In this document: positions 17,655 through 26,564 of the stretch, piece after piece
Layout: every line of letters starts with the position of its first letter
Numbering within the stretch: position 1 is the first letter of the stretch
NCBI RefSeq assembly: GCF_046156265.1
Contig: NZ_JAWDIR010000011.1
Span: 558,001-622,000, forward strand
Source: CAMDHY01 sp046156265
Lineage (GTDB): Bacteria; Pseudomonadota; Alphaproteobacteria; Rhizobiales; Segnochrobactraceae
Reading direction: 5' to 3'
Length of the DNA stretch: 64,000 nucleotides
Notes under the pieces: model-generated
The model's input: only the letters and a program-made list of their open reading frames with translations
Told to the model about the DNA's origin: nothing
The model's database searches: none
Made by a program: the position numbers and the translations under genes

Positions 17655-18541
17655 TCGAGTTCCAGTTCTTCCTGGAAGTCCTCGTCGGAGGCTTGCTCTC
17701 CGGCGTGATGTATTCGCTGGTCGCGATCGGTTTCGTGCTGATCTACAAAACCTCGGGCGTCCTCAACTTCGCGCAAGGGGCGATGCTGCTGTTCGCGGCG
17801 CTGACCTTCGTCAGCCTGGTCGAGCACGGCGTGCCGTTCTGGCTCGCTTTTGCGATCACGCTTGCGGCGATGGCGCTCTTGGGCATCGGCATCGAGCGCA
17901 CCGTGCTGCGCCCGCTCGTCAACCAGCCGCCGATCACGCTGTTCATGGCCACTCTCGGCCTCTCCTACGTCATCGAGGGCGTGGCGCAGCTGCTCTGGGG
18001 CACGCAGGTACACGGCCTCGATCTCGGCATCGACGACCTGCCGCTCGAATTCGGCGGCGTCTTCGTCTCGACCTTCGATCTGTTCGCCGCCGCCACGGCG
18101 GCGCTGATGGTCGCGCTGCTGACGGTGTTCTTCCGCTACACCCGCGTCGGCCTCGCCTTCCGGGCGGTCGCCGACGATCAGCTCGCCGCGCTCGCCGTCG
18201 GGCTGCGTCTGCCGCGCATCTGGGCGATCGTCTGGACCGCCTCCGGGGTGGTGGCGCTGGTCGCGGGCCTCCTCTGGGGCGCCCGGCTCGGCGTGCAGTT
18301 CTCGCTGTCGCTGGTGGTGCTGAAGGCGCTGCCGGTGCTGGTGCTCGGCGGCTTCGACTCGATCGCCGGCGCGATCGTCGGAGGCCTGCTGATCGGCGCC
18401 GCCGAGAAACTCGCCGAAGTCTATGTCGGCCCCTTCCTCGGCGGCGGCATCGAGGGCTGGTTCGCCTACGTCCTGGCGCTCGCCTTCTTGCTCGTCCGCC
18501 CCTCCGGCCTGTTCGGCCAGAAGCTCGTCGAGAGGGCCTGA
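17651..18541 (+). CDS. LIV-type ABC transporter permease (LivH-like)
   Basis: The 296-residue membrane protein has about eight hydrophobic segments. LivH family landmarks are GGLLSGVMYSLVAIGFVLIY, SGVLNFAQGAM and GIGIERTVLRPL. The GTG start overlaps the stop of the ATPase gene (GTGA), so the start is well set. It forms the translocation pore with the LivM-type permease that follows after 3 nt. Confidence 0.93.
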   Translation: MIEFQFFLEVLVGGLLSGVMYSLVAIGFVLIYKTSGVLNFAQGAMLLFAALTFVSLVEHGVPFWLAFAITLAAMALLGIGIERTVLRPLVNQPPITLFMATLGLSYVIEGVAQLLWGTQVHGLDLGIDDLPLEFGGVFVSTFDLFAAATAALMVALLTVFFRYTRVGLAFRAVADDQLAALAVGLRLPRIWAIVWTASGVVALVAGLLWGARLGVQFSLSLVVLKALPVLVLGGFDSIAGAIVGGLLIGAAEKLAEVYVGPFLGGGIEGWFAYVLALAFLLVRPSGLFGQKLVERA

Positions 18542-18544
18542 GCG

Positions 18545-19585
18545 ATGACCATCACCGCGCTCACGCCCGCTCCCATCAACGTTCCGCTCGCCGGGGCGTC
18601 GATCGCCGGCGTGCTGGTCGTCGCCTTCGGCATCGTGCCCTTCGTCGGCACAGGCTACCTGTTCGAGGCGATCCTGACGCCGTTCCTGGCGCTGTCGCTC
18701 GCCGCCCTCGGGCTCAACCTCCTCACCGGCTATGCCGGCCAGGTGTCGCTCGGGTCGGCCGCGTTCATGGCGGTCGGGGCGTTCGCCGCCTACAACTTCA
18801 ACCTGCGCATCCCCGAATTGCCGTTCCTTGCCAGCCTAGTGCTGGCGGGCGTCACGGCCGCCGCCGTCGGGCTCGTTTTCGGCCTGCCGAGCCTCAGGCT
18901 GCGCGGCTTCTATCTGGCGGTGTCGACGCTCGCTGCGCAGTTCTTCGTGCAGTGGGCGCTGACGAAGTTCTCGTGGTTCTCGAACGGCAGCCCGTCCGGC
19001 GTCATCAACGCGCCGCCGCTCACTGTCTTCGGGCTCGACCTCGGCAGCCCGGTCGGCCGCTACCTGTTCTCGCTCAGTGTCGTCACGGTGCTGACGATCG
19101 TCGCGGTGCGGCTAGTGCGCTCGCAGACCGGGCGCAACTTCATCGCCATCCGCGACCAGGAGACGGCGGCGCGCATCATCGGCGTGCCGGTGCTGCGCAC
19201 CAAGCTCGTCGCCTTCGCGGTGTCGTCGTTCTTCATCGGAGTCGCCGGCGTGCTGTGGGCCTTCGCCTACCTGCGCACGGTGGAGCCGGCCGGGTTCAAT
19301 CTCGACCGCTCCTTCCAGATCCTCTTCATCATCATCATCGGCGGGCTCGCCTCGATCCGCGGCGCCTTCTTCGGCGCGGCCTTCATCGTCGTCTTCCCGC
19401 TGGTGCTGTCCCGCGCCGGGCAGGCCGTGTTCGGCGGCGTGTTCGATTCCGGCGTGCTCGAGATGAGCCAGCGCATCGTGCTCGGCGCCCTCATCATCGT
19501 CTTCCTCATCGCCGAACCGGCCGGCCTCGCCGCGCTCCTCGACCGCCTGAAGACGCGGCTCGTCGGCGCCTGGGCCGGCCGTTGA
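18545..19585 (+). CDS. LIV-type ABC transporter permease (LivM-like)
   Basis: The 346-residue membrane protein has the LivM core GLNLLTGYAGQVSLGSAAFM (about 58-77), GLPSLRLRGFYLAVSTLAAQ and IIIIGGLASIRGAFFGA. About nine to ten hydrophobic segments are visible. It lies 3 nt after the LivH-type gene and is its partner. Confidence 0.93.
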   Translation: MTITALTPAPINVPLAGASIAGVLVVAFGIVPFVGTGYLFEAILTPFLALSLAALGLNLLTGYAGQVSLGSAAFMAVGAFAAYNFNLRIPELPFLASLVLAGVTAAAVGLVFGLPSLRLRGFYLAVSTLAAQFFVQWALTKFSWFSNGSPSGVINAPPLTVFGLDLGSPVGRYLFSLSVVTVLTIVAVRLVRSQTGRNFIAIRDQETAARIIGVPVLRTKLVAFAVSSFFIGVAGVLWAFAYLRTVEPAGFNLDRSFQILFIIIIGGLASIRGAFFGAAFIVVFPLVLSRAGQAVFGGVFDSGVLEMSQRIVLGALIIVFLIAEPAGLAALLDRLKTRLVGAWAGR

Positions 19586-19653
19586 CCCGACCTTCCCAAG
19601 AGCTCGCCTCCCCAAGACTGCCTGTCTCCCAAGACAAACCGCTGGAGCCTGCC

Positions 19654-20991
19654 ATGTCGATTTCCAACACCTTCCGGACCGCCTTCCGGGCCGGACTGCT
19701 CGCCTCTGCGCTCGCTGCCGTCGCCGTTCCGGCCGTCGCCGACGAGCAATACTTCCCGCTGCAGAGCTACCGCGTCGGCCCCTACGCGGCCGGCGGCACC
19801 GGCTTCTTCGGCGGCTTCATCGACTACATGAACCTGATCAACACCCGCGACGGCGGCGTCAACGGCGTCACGCTCACCTGGGACGAGTGCGAGACGCAGT
19901 ACGAGGTCGAGCGCGGCGTCGAGTGCTACGAGCGCCAGAAGAACCACGCCGGCATCGCCGCCTGGAACCCGCTGTCGGTCGGCATCGCCTACGCGATGAT
20001 CGACCGCGTCACCGCCGACAAGGTGCCGCTGATCACCATCAACCATGGCCGCACGGACTCGACCGACGGCCGGGTGTTTCCCTATGTCTTCCCGCTGCTC
20101 CTGAACCCCTACAGCGAGACGTCCGGCATCATCAACTACATCGCCTCGCGCGAGGGCGGCATCGAGACGCTGAAGGGCAAGAAGATCGTCGTGCTCTACC
20201 ACGGCTCGCCCTACGGCAAGGAGACGATCCCGATCTACGACCTGCTCGCCGAGAAGTACGGCTTCGAGGTGCAGCAGATCGAGGTGCCGCACCCCGGCAA
20301 CGAGCAGCAGTCGCAGTGGCTGACGATCCGCCGGGCGAAGCCCGACTATGTCGTGCTGCGCGGCTGGGGCGTGATGAACCCGGTGGCGCTGAAGACGGCG
20401 CAGAAGACCGGCTTCCCCGCCGACCACATCATCGGCAACGTCTGGTCGAATTCCGAAGAGGACGTGCGGCCGGCCGGCGACGCCGCCAAAGGCTACATCG
20501 CCATCACCACCCAGGCCTCCGGTGCCGAGTATCCGGTGCTGCAGGAGGTCATCAAGACCGTCTACGACGCCGGCAAGGGCAACCTCGACGACAAGGATCG
20601 CATCGGCAGCGTCTACCACAACCTCGGCATCGTGAACGGCATCCTCAATGTCGAGGCGGTGCGCATCGCCCAGGAGAAGTTCGGCAAGCGCACGCTCACC
20701 GGCGAGGAGGTGCGCTGGGGCTTCGAGAACCTGCGTCTCGACGAGGCGCGCGTGGCGGCTCTCGGCGCCAAGGGCCTGTTCCACTCGATCAACGTCACCT
20801 GCGAGAACCACGAGGGCGACGGCCGCGTCACCTTCCAGCAGTGGGACGGCGGCAAGTGGACGGTCGTCTCCGACTGGATCGCGCCGGACTGGGCGCTGCT
20901 GCGCCCGATCATCGAGCAGTCGGCGGCGACCTACGCCAAGGAGCAGGGCATCACGCCGCGCGACTGCGCCGCCGAGCAGAGCACCAACTGA
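19654..20991 (+). CDS. LIV-type periplasmic substrate-binding protein (LivK-like)
   Basis: The 445-residue protein has a Sec signal peptide (hydrophobic 14-27, likely cut after VPAVA) and a type-1 periplasmic-binding fold of the Peripla_BP_6 group, with DYMNLINTRDGGVNGVTL, YHGSPYGKETIPIYD and YVVLRGWGVMNPVALKTA. It is longer than LivK (about 345 mature), as in the family members that bind amides, aromatic acids or sulfonated compounds. GGAG stands 8-9 nt before the ATG. It gives the adjacent importer its specificity. The ligand is unknown, with an organosulfur compound likely from context. Confidence 0.9.
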   Translation: MSISNTFRTAFRAGLLASALAAVAVPAVADEQYFPLQSYRVGPYAAGGTGFFGGFIDYMNLINTRDGGVNGVTLTWDECETQYEVERGVECYERQKNHAGIAAWNPLSVGIAYAMIDRVTADKVPLITINHGRTDSTDGRVFPYVFPLLLNPYSETSGIINYIASREGGIETLKGKKIVVLYHGSPYGKETIPIYDLLAEKYGFEVQQIEVPHPGNEQQSQWLTIRRAKPDYVVLRGWGVMNPVALKTAQKTGFPADHIIGNVWSNSEEDVRPAGDAAKGYIAITTQASGAEYPVLQEVIKTVYDAGKGNLDDKDRIGSVYHNLGIVNGILNVEAVRIAQEKFGKRTLTGEEVRWGFENLRLDEARVAALGAKGLFHSINVTCENHEGDGRVTFQQWDGGKWTVVSDWIAPDWALLRPIIEQSAATYAKEQGITPRDCAAEQSTN

Positions 20992-20999
20992 GCCGAACA

Positions 21000-21020
21000 G
21001 CGACCGACCGACCGACCGAC
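21000..21020. repeat. Tetranucleotide tandem repeat (GCGACCGACCG-type, five units)
   Basis: Directly after the binding-protein gene, the 4-base unit CGAC repeats five times in a row (21001-21020). Such a short tandem array can change length by slippage. It is non-coding, lies before an mRNA hairpin and has no evident function. Confidence 0.6.
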
Positions 21021-21022
21021 CC

Positions 21023-21048
21023 GGAGCCCGGCCCTTTCGCCGGGCTCC
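21023..21048 (+). terminator. Hairpin between binding-protein and LivF-like genes
   Basis: GGAGCCCGG and CCGGGCTCC form a perfect 9-bp stem with an 8-base loop. There is no U-run, and the downstream gene lacks its own evident promoter. It more likely protects the binding-protein part of the mRNA from 3' exonucleases, giving more binding protein than ATPase, than ends transcription. Confidence 0.45.
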
Positions 21049-21066
21049 CAAGCCCGAGCGTGCTCC

Positions 21067-21864
21067 ATGGCCCCGTCCAACAGCCGCCCCCTGCTCGTCG
21101 TCGATGCGGTCGAGGCGACCTACAGCCACGCCATCCGGGCGCTCTCCGGTGTCAGCCTCACCGTCGCCCCCGGCGAGATCGTCGCGCTGCTCGGCGCCAA
21201 CGGCGCCGGCAAGACGACGACGCTGAAGGCCGTCACCAATCTCCTGCCCGCCGAGCGCGGCCAGATCGTCGCCGGTGGCATCAGCTACGACGGCCTCAAC
21301 GTCGCCCGCACCTCGACCGCCGCCCTTGTGCGGCGCGGCCTGGTGGGCGTGCTCGAAGGGCGGCACTGCTTCAAGTCGCTCACCGTCGAGGAGAACCTCG
21401 TCACCGGCGGGCTCGGGCGCAGCGGCTCGCGTGCCGACATCCGGCGGGATCTCGCCCGCGTCTATGCGCTGTTCCCGCGCCTCGCCGAGCGTCGCCGGAG
21501 CGCCGCGGGCCTCTGCTCGGGTGGCGAGCAGCAGATGACGGCGATCGGCCGGGCCCTGATGGCGCGCCCGCGCCTGCTCGTACTCGACGAGCCGTCGATG
21601 GGGCTCGCGCCCCTGATCGTCGAGGACATCTTCCGCGCCTTGAAGCGGCTCAACCGCGACGAAGGGCTGTCGATCCTCGTCGCCGAGCAGAACTCCACCG
21701 TCGCGCTGCGCCACGCCGACCGCGCGAGCGTGCTCGAGAACGGCCGTGTCGTGCTCGCCGGCACCGCCGCCGAGCTCGCCGCGCGCGACGACGTCAAGGC
21801 CTTCTACCTCGGGCTCGCCACGCCGCACCGCGACGAGCCCGCCCGCCTCGCGCAGGTCGTCTGA
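21067..21864 (+). CDS. LIV-type ABC transporter ATP-binding protein (LivF-like)
   Basis: The 265-residue ATPase has Walker A GANGAGKTT (about 43-51), signature CSGGEQQM, Walker B LLVLDEPSMGLAP and the switch segment ILVAEQNSTVALRHADR. The GLAPLIVEDIFR run is diagnostic of LivF rather than LivG. It is the second ATPase of the importer encoded upstream. Confidence 0.93.
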   Translation: MAPSNSRPLLVVDAVEATYSHAIRALSGVSLTVAPGEIVALLGANGAGKTTTLKAVTNLLPAERGQIVAGGISYDGLNVARTSTAALVRRGLVGVLEGRHCFKSLTVEENLVTGGLGRSGSRADIRRDLARVYALFPRLAERRRSAAGLCSGGEQQMTAIGRALMARPRLLVLDEPSMGLAPLIVEDIFRALKRLNRDEGLSILVAEQNSTVALRHADRASVLENGRVVLAGTAAELAARDDVKAFYLGLATPHRDEPARLAQVV

Positions 21865-21902
21865 CGCCGGCCCACGCGCCCATCCCAAAGGAGGACCCTT
21901 CC

Positions 21903-23147
21903 ATGTCCGCACTCTCGCTCGCCGTCGACAAGCCCGCCGGCGTCCCCGGCGTGCCACGTCCGCGTACTCCCGCCCACGTCATCCGCGACGATGCAGAGGC
22001 GATCGCCGTCGCCGAGACGCTCGCCGCCGACTTCGCCGTCGGCGCCTCCGAGCGCGACCGCAACCGCCGCCTGCCGCTCGCCGAGCTCGACGCCTTCTCC
22101 CAGAGCGGCCTCTGGTCGATCAACGTGCCGAAGCGCTTCGGCGGTCCCGAGGTCTCCTATGTGACGCTCGCGCGGGTGATCGCGATCATCTCGGCCGCCG
22201 ATCCCTCGATCGGCCAGATCCCGCAGAACCATCTCGGCGTCGTCGCGGCGATCCGGACGGTGAGCGATGAGGCGCAGCAGCGGCGGCTGTTCGCCGAGGT
22301 GCTGAAGGGTGTGCGCTTTGGCAACGCCTTCTCCGAGTTCGGCTCGAAGCGCGCCGCCGACTTCGAGACCCGCTTCACCGACGCCGGCGACCACGTGGTC
22401 GTCGTCGGCCGCAAGTTCTATTCGACCGGTGCGCTGCTCGCCCATCTGGTTCCGATCGTCGCCCTCGATGAGGAGGGCCGCGCCTGGTACGCGATCGCCG
22501 ACCGCGACGCGCCGGGGCTCACCGTCATCGACGACTGGTCGAGCTTCGGCCAGCGCACGACCTCGAGTGGCACCGTCATCCTCGACCGCGTCAAGGTGCC
22601 GAAGACGCACCTCGTGCCCGGCTACAAGGGCTACGACCGGCCGACGGCGGACGGAGCGATCTTCCAGATCATTCAGGCGGGCGTCGATACCGGCATCGCC
22701 CGGGCGGCGATCGACGACACCATCCGCTTCGTGCGCACCAAGGCGCGGGCCTGGGTCGACAGCGGCCTGGAGCACGCCTTCGAGGATCCCTACACCATCC
22801 AGGCGATCGGCGACCTGACGCTGCGCCTGCACGCCACCGAGGCGCTGCTCGACAAATCGGGCGAGGCGGTCGACCGCGCCGTCGCGGAGCCGACGGCGGA
22901 GACCGTCGCGGCCGCGCAGATAGCGGTCGCCGAGGCCAAGGTGCTGTCGACCGAGATCGCGATTTCCGCCACCAACAAGCTGTTCGAGCTCGCCGGCACG
23001 CGCTCCACCCTCGCCGAGCACAACCTCGACCGCCACTGGCGCAATGCCCGCACCCACACCCTGCACGATCCCGTCCGCTGGAAGTACGCGATCCTCGGCA
23101 ACTACGCGCTGAACGGCATCGCCCCGCCGCTGCACGCCTGGAGTTGA
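21903..23147 (+). CDS. sfnB: SfnB-type acyl-CoA-dehydrogenase-like flavin oxidoreductase (sulfur acquisition)
   Basis: The 414-residue flavoprotein has the acyl-CoA dehydrogenase fold: N-terminal helical domain (about 30-140), a middle beta domain with RKFYSTGALLAHLVP and SSFGQRTTSSGTV, and a C-terminal helical domain ending in HTLHDPVRWKYAILGNYALN. This C-terminus and the NAFSEFGSKRAADFETR segment mark the SfnB/DszC-like group, which works as FMNH2-dependent monooxygenases or oxidoreductases in sulfur assimilation. The ribosome site AAGGAGG stands 8 nt before the ATG. It closes the LIV-type operon. The exact substrate is unknown. Confidence 0.88.
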   Translation: MSALSLAVDKPAGVPGVPRPRTPAHVIRDDAEAIAVAETLAADFAVGASERDRNRRLPLAELDAFSQSGLWSINVPKRFGGPEVSYVTLARVIAIISAADPSIGQIPQNHLGVVAAIRTVSDEAQQRRLFAEVLKGVRFGNAFSEFGSKRAADFETRFTDAGDHVVVVGRKFYSTGALLAHLVPIVALDEEGRAWYAIADRDAPGLTVIDDWSSFGQRTTSSGTVILDRVKVPKTHLVPGYKGYDRPTADGAIFQIIQAGVDTGIARAAIDDTIRFVRTKARAWVDSGLEHAFEDPYTIQAIGDLTLRLHATEALLDKSGEAVDRAVAEPTAETVAAAQIAVAEAKVLSTEIAISATNKLFELAGTRSTLAEHNLDRHWRNARTHTLHDPVRWKYAILGNYALNGIAPPLHAWS

Positions 23148-23159
23148 GGGGGGAGGGCG

Positions 23160-23197
23160 CTGCCGGCGCGGAACCGCATCCGCGCTCCCGCCGGCAG
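23160..23197 (+). terminator. Two-part hairpin terminator after the sfnB-type gene
   Basis: CTGCCGG/CCGGCAG (7 bp) encloses CGCGGA/TCCGCG (6 bp) with a 6-base loop and a 6-base bulge. It lies 13 bases after the stop codon and before a new sigma-54-type promoter, so this is probably the end of the sfn/LIV transcript. Confidence 0.55.
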
Positions 23198-23299
23198 TCC
23201 CCTGCCATCGCAGCAGATGCGACCCGCTAGGCGGTGCAATGGCAACAGCCGCGGCGCCGGTCATCGATCTAAGAAATTGAATTCGTTGAGCGACTTGCT

Positions 23300-23315
23300 T
23301 GGCACATGCCCTGCA
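23300..23315 (+). promoter_or_regulatory. Sigma-54 (RpoN) promoter candidate for the TRAP transporter operon
   Basis: TGGCAC, five bases, then CTGCA matches the -24/-12 sigma-54 promoter with correct GG-to-GC spacing. Transcription would begin near 23325, about 35 bases before the ATG of the TRAP binding protein. An inverted repeat TCGCA-N5-TGCGA at 23208-23222 lies about 80 bases upstream and could be an activator site. Confidence 0.65.
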
Positions 23316-23359
23316 GTCGCAAGCGTCGACTTGTCCTCGTTCAGGGAGAGCAACCGCAA

Positions 23360-24517
23360 ATGTCGCATCCTCAAGGCTCCTCTCGCCCAACCCGCGCTCG
23401 CTCGGTCGGTGGATTGTTTCGGCGCCTAGCGCTGCAGGCGACCGCTGTGACGGCGTTGCTGTTGCCGCTCAAGGCCGAAGCCGAGACCGTCATCCGCGTT
23501 CAGTCGGTCATTCCGATCAACGCCGACGAGGTCGTGATGCTGAAGGACTTCGGCGAGGACGTCACGGCGCTGACGAACGGCGAGGTCCGCTTCGAGGTGC
23601 TGCCGGCCGGTGCCGTCGTCGGCATCAACGAAACGCTGGACGCCGTCGACGCCGGCCTGATCGAGGCCGGCTTCGCGTGGACGCACTGGTGGTCGGGCAA
23701 ACACCCAGCGGCGACGCTGTTCGGCTCGCCGGCGGCCGGCTCGGGCGTCGGCCTCGATAACCTCGCCTTCGTCTCCTGGTACCTCTACGGCGGTGGCAAG
23801 GAGCTTTACGACCGTCTCTGGGACGAGATGGGCGTCAACGTGAAGGGCTTCCTCCTGCAGCCGGTGGGTCCCGAGGCGCTGGGGTGGTTCAAGGAGCCGA
23901 TCAACAGCGTCGAGGACATGAAGGGTGTCCGCTTCCGCGCTCCTCCGGGCATTCCCGGCCAGATCTACAACGAGATCGGCGTCGCCGCGGTGGCGATGAG
24001 CGGCGGCGAGATCCTGCCCGCGCTGGAGAAGGGCGTGATCGACGCGGCCGAGTGGTGCTGCCCGAAGCCCGACAGCGTCTTCGGCTTCCAGAAGGTGCTG
24101 AAGCACTACTATCTGCAGGGATTGCATCAAAACGTCGTCAACGCCGACATCTACATCAACAAGGACGTCTGGAACAGTCTCACGCCGCAGCAGCAGAAGG
24201 CGATCGAAGTTTCGGCGAACGCTGCGCTCATCAAGGCACACAGCTACCGCATCATCGAGAACGGCAAGGCTCTGAAGCAACTCGTGGAGGAGGACGGCGT
24301 CATCCTGCATGAGACGCCGCCGGACTATTTCGTCGCCTATGCCAACGCGGCGAAGACCGTCTTCGACCGCCACGCGGCGGAGAACGCCTTCTTCAAGGAG
24401 GTGTGGGACAGCCAGAAGGCCTTCGCCGACGTGGCGATCCCGTTCTGGGCGAACGCCCAGAGGGCGAACGCGAGCCTGACGGGTGCCTACGCGGACGTCC
24501 TGGCCGCCGGCAACTGA
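23360..24517 (+). CDS. TRAP transporter solute-binding protein (DctP family)
   Basis: The 385-residue periplasmic protein has a signal peptide with hydrophobic core LALQATAVTALLLPL and cleavage near KAEA. It is a DctP-type binding protein, with GEVRFEVLPAGAVVG, the SVEDMKGVRFRAPPG segment with the ligand-carboxylate Arg, and ALEKGVIDAAEWCCPKPDS. The overall form resembles TakP-like keto-acid or organosulfonate binders. The ATG at 23360 is preferred to one 18 codons upstream because AGGGAGAG stands 10 nt before it and because the upstream start would overlap the sigma-54 promoter. It works with the two membrane subunits that follow. Confidence 0.91.
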   Translation: MSHPQGSSRPTRARSVGGLFRRLALQATAVTALLLPLKAEAETVIRVQSVIPINADEVVMLKDFGEDVTALTNGEVRFEVLPAGAVVGINETLDAVDAGLIEAGFAWTHWWSGKHPAATLFGSPAAGSGVGLDNLAFVSWYLYGGGKELYDRLWDEMGVNVKGFLLQPVGPEALGWFKEPINSVEDMKGVRFRAPPGIPGQIYNEIGVAAVAMSGGEILPALEKGVIDAAEWCCPKPDSVFGFQKVLKHYYLQGLHQNVVNADIYINKDVWNSLTPQQQKAIEVSANAALIKAHSYRIIENGKALKQLVEEDGVILHETPPDYFVAYANAAKTVFDRHAAENAFFKEVWDSQKAFADVAIPFWANAQRANASLTGAYADVLAAGN

Positions 24518-24583
24518 TCCGCCTCGAACTGCTTCCACGCCTCCGGGGCCGTCCCGGAGGCGTGCCGTCTCGCAAGGGGACCG

Positions 24584-25192
24584 ATGTCCGTTTCCGATAC
24601 GCTTCGCGACGTCCCGGACGAGTTGCTCGCTTCCCGGCGCAGTGATCGGCTCATCCTGCCGGCGGACATGCCCGCCTGGATGGCGGTGCCGATCCGCGCC
24701 ATCGACGGTCTCAACCGCTGGATCGGCCGGATCGTGTCCTGGCTGGTCCTGCCGCTGACGGCCGCGATGATCTACGAGATCGCCGGCCGCTACTTCTTCG
24801 CGTCGCCGACCGTCTGGGCCTACGACATCAGCCGGATGCTGTACGGCGCCTATTTCATGCTCGGCGCCGCCTACGCCCTGTCGAAGGGCGTCCACCTGCG
24901 GGCGGACTTCCTCTATGGGAAGCTTTCGCCACGGACGCAGGGTCGCCTCGACGCCACGCTTTATGTCTTTCTCTACTTTCCAGCGATGATCGTCTTCTTC
25001 GTGCTGGCCTGGCAATATGCCGCGACGGCGGTCGTCCGGGGCGAGCGCGGCATGGACACCGCGTGGATGCCTCTGCTCGGGCCGATCAAGTCGGTGCTGC
25101 CCGCCGCCGTGGCGTTGCTCGTGCTGCAGGGCGTCTCGGAGTTCCTGAAGAGCCTCTATGCCGCCACGCGCGGCCGCTGGCCGCTCGCATGA
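24584..25192 (+). CDS. TRAP transporter small permease (DctQ family)
   Basis: The 202-residue protein has four hydrophobic segments and the DctQ features EIAGRYFFASPTVWAYDISR and AYALSKGVHLRADFLYG. It bridges the binding protein and the large DctM subunit in sodium- or proton-driven uptake. Its stop overlaps the start of dctM (ATGA). An N-terminal tail of about 45 residues precedes the first membrane segment. Confidence 0.92.
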   Translation: MSVSDTLRDVPDELLASRRSDRLILPADMPAWMAVPIRAIDGLNRWIGRIVSWLVLPLTAAMIYEIAGRYFFASPTVWAYDISRMLYGAYFMLGAAYALSKGVHLRADFLYGKLSPRTQGRLDATLYVFLYFPAMIVFFVLAWQYAATAVVRGERGMDTAWMPLLGPIKSVLPAAVALLVLQGVSEFLKSLYAATRGRWPLA

Positions 25193-26508
25193 GCGGCGAG
25201 ATCATCGGTCTCCTGATGCTGGCGGGGATGCTCTTCGGCATCTTCGTCGGATTCCCGATCTCCTTCACGCTGATCTTCCTCGGCCTCGTGTTCGGCTACT
25301 GGGGCTTCGGGAAGCTGGTCTTCTACCTGCTGACGCTGCAGTTCTACGGCACGATGATGGAGCAGACGCTGACGGCGATCCCGCTGTTCGTCTTCATGGG
25401 CCTCCTGATGGAGCGGGCGAACCTGATGGAGCGTCTGTTCGACGCCGCCCAGGGTCTGCTCGTCAACCTGCGGGGCGCGCTGTTCATCGCGGTGATGTTC
25501 GTCGCCACCATCTTTTCCGCCGCCACCGGCATCGTCGGCGCTTCCGTCACCCTCCTCGGCATCATGGCCGGCAAGCCGATGATCCGGGCCGGTTACGACA
25601 CGCGCCTCTCGTCGGGGCTGATCACGGCGGGCGGCACCCTCGGAATCCTCATTCCCCCGTCGATCATGCTGATCGTCATGGGACCGGTCCTGGAAGTGCC
25701 GGTGACGACGCTGTTCGTGGCGGCGATCCTCCCGGGCCTGATGCTCGCGGGCCTGTTCACCGGCTACGCCCTGCTCAGAAGCCGACTGGACCCGAGGATC
25801 GCGCCGCTGCCGCCCGCGCGCCAGGCCGATGCGGACCTCGGGGCGCTGTGGATCGAACTCGGCAAGGGTTTTGTCCCGCCCGTGGCGCTGGTGGCCTTCT
25901 CGCTCGGCAGCATCATCCTTGGCCTCGCAACGCCCACCGAGGGCGCTGCCTGTGGTGCGCTCGGAGCGCTGCTTCTGACAGTCCTCTACCGCCGACTGAC
26001 ATGGCGCGGCCTGACCGACGCCCTCATCAAGACGCTCGAGATCTCCGTCCTTATTCTCTTCCTCGTCGCGGCGTCGAACTTCTTTGGCGCGGTCTTCGCG
26101 CGACTGGGGACGCCGGCCTACCTGAGTGACCTGCTGCTGTCCCTCGACCTCCACCCCTACGCCCTGCTGGCGCTGGTGATGGCGCTGATCTTCCTGCTCG
26201 GCTGGCCGCTCGAGTGGGTGCCGATCGTCCTCATCGTCGTGCCGTTCGTGCTGCCGCTGATGCGCGAGCTCGATTTCGACCTGACCTGGTTCGGGATCCT
26301 GGTCGCGGTCAACCTGCAGACCGCCTGGCTGTCTCCGCCGGTGGCCTTGTCGGCCTACTTCCTCAGGGGCGTCGTCCCCGAATGGCCCCTCCGCGACATC
26401 TATGCCGGCATGCTGCAGTTCATGGGACTGCAAGTCCTCGGCCTCGTCCTCATCATCCTGTTCCCCAGCATCGCGCTCTGGCTGCCGCGTCTCATCTACG
26501 GCGATTGA
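25189..26508 (+). CDS. TRAP transporter large permease (DctM family)
   Basis: The 439-residue protein has about twelve hydrophobic segments and the DctM signatures FMGLLMERANLMERLFDAAQ, ATGIVGASVTLLGIMAGKPM and GGTLGILIPPSIMLIVMG. The C-terminal half repeats the fold (VNLQTAWLSPPVALSAYFLRG). The ATG overlaps the dctQ stop. It is the ion-coupled transport channel of the system. A substrate related to organosulfur acids is inferred from the neighbourhood only. Confidence 0.94.
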   Translation: MSGEIIGLLMLAGMLFGIFVGFPISFTLIFLGLVFGYWGFGKLVFYLLTLQFYGTMMEQTLTAIPLFVFMGLLMERANLMERLFDAAQGLLVNLRGALFIAVMFVATIFSAATGIVGASVTLLGIMAGKPMIRAGYDTRLSSGLITAGGTLGILIPPSIMLIVMGPVLEVPVTTLFVAAILPGLMLAGLFTGYALLRSRLDPRIAPLPPARQADADLGALWIELGKGFVPPVALVAFSLGSIILGLATPTEGAACGALGALLLTVLYRRLTWRGLTDALIKTLEISVLILFLVAASNFFGAVFARLGTPAYLSDLLLSLDLHPYALLALVMALIFLLGWPLEWVPIVLIVVPFVLPLMRELDFDLTWFGILVAVNLQTAWLSPPVALSAYFLRGVVPEWPLRDIYAGMLQFMGLQVLGLVLIILFPSIALWLPRLIYGD

Positions 26509-26564
26509 TCAGGGCTGCATCGGCACGCAGCCGGTCTCATCACGTTCCAGGAAGGAATTCTGCC

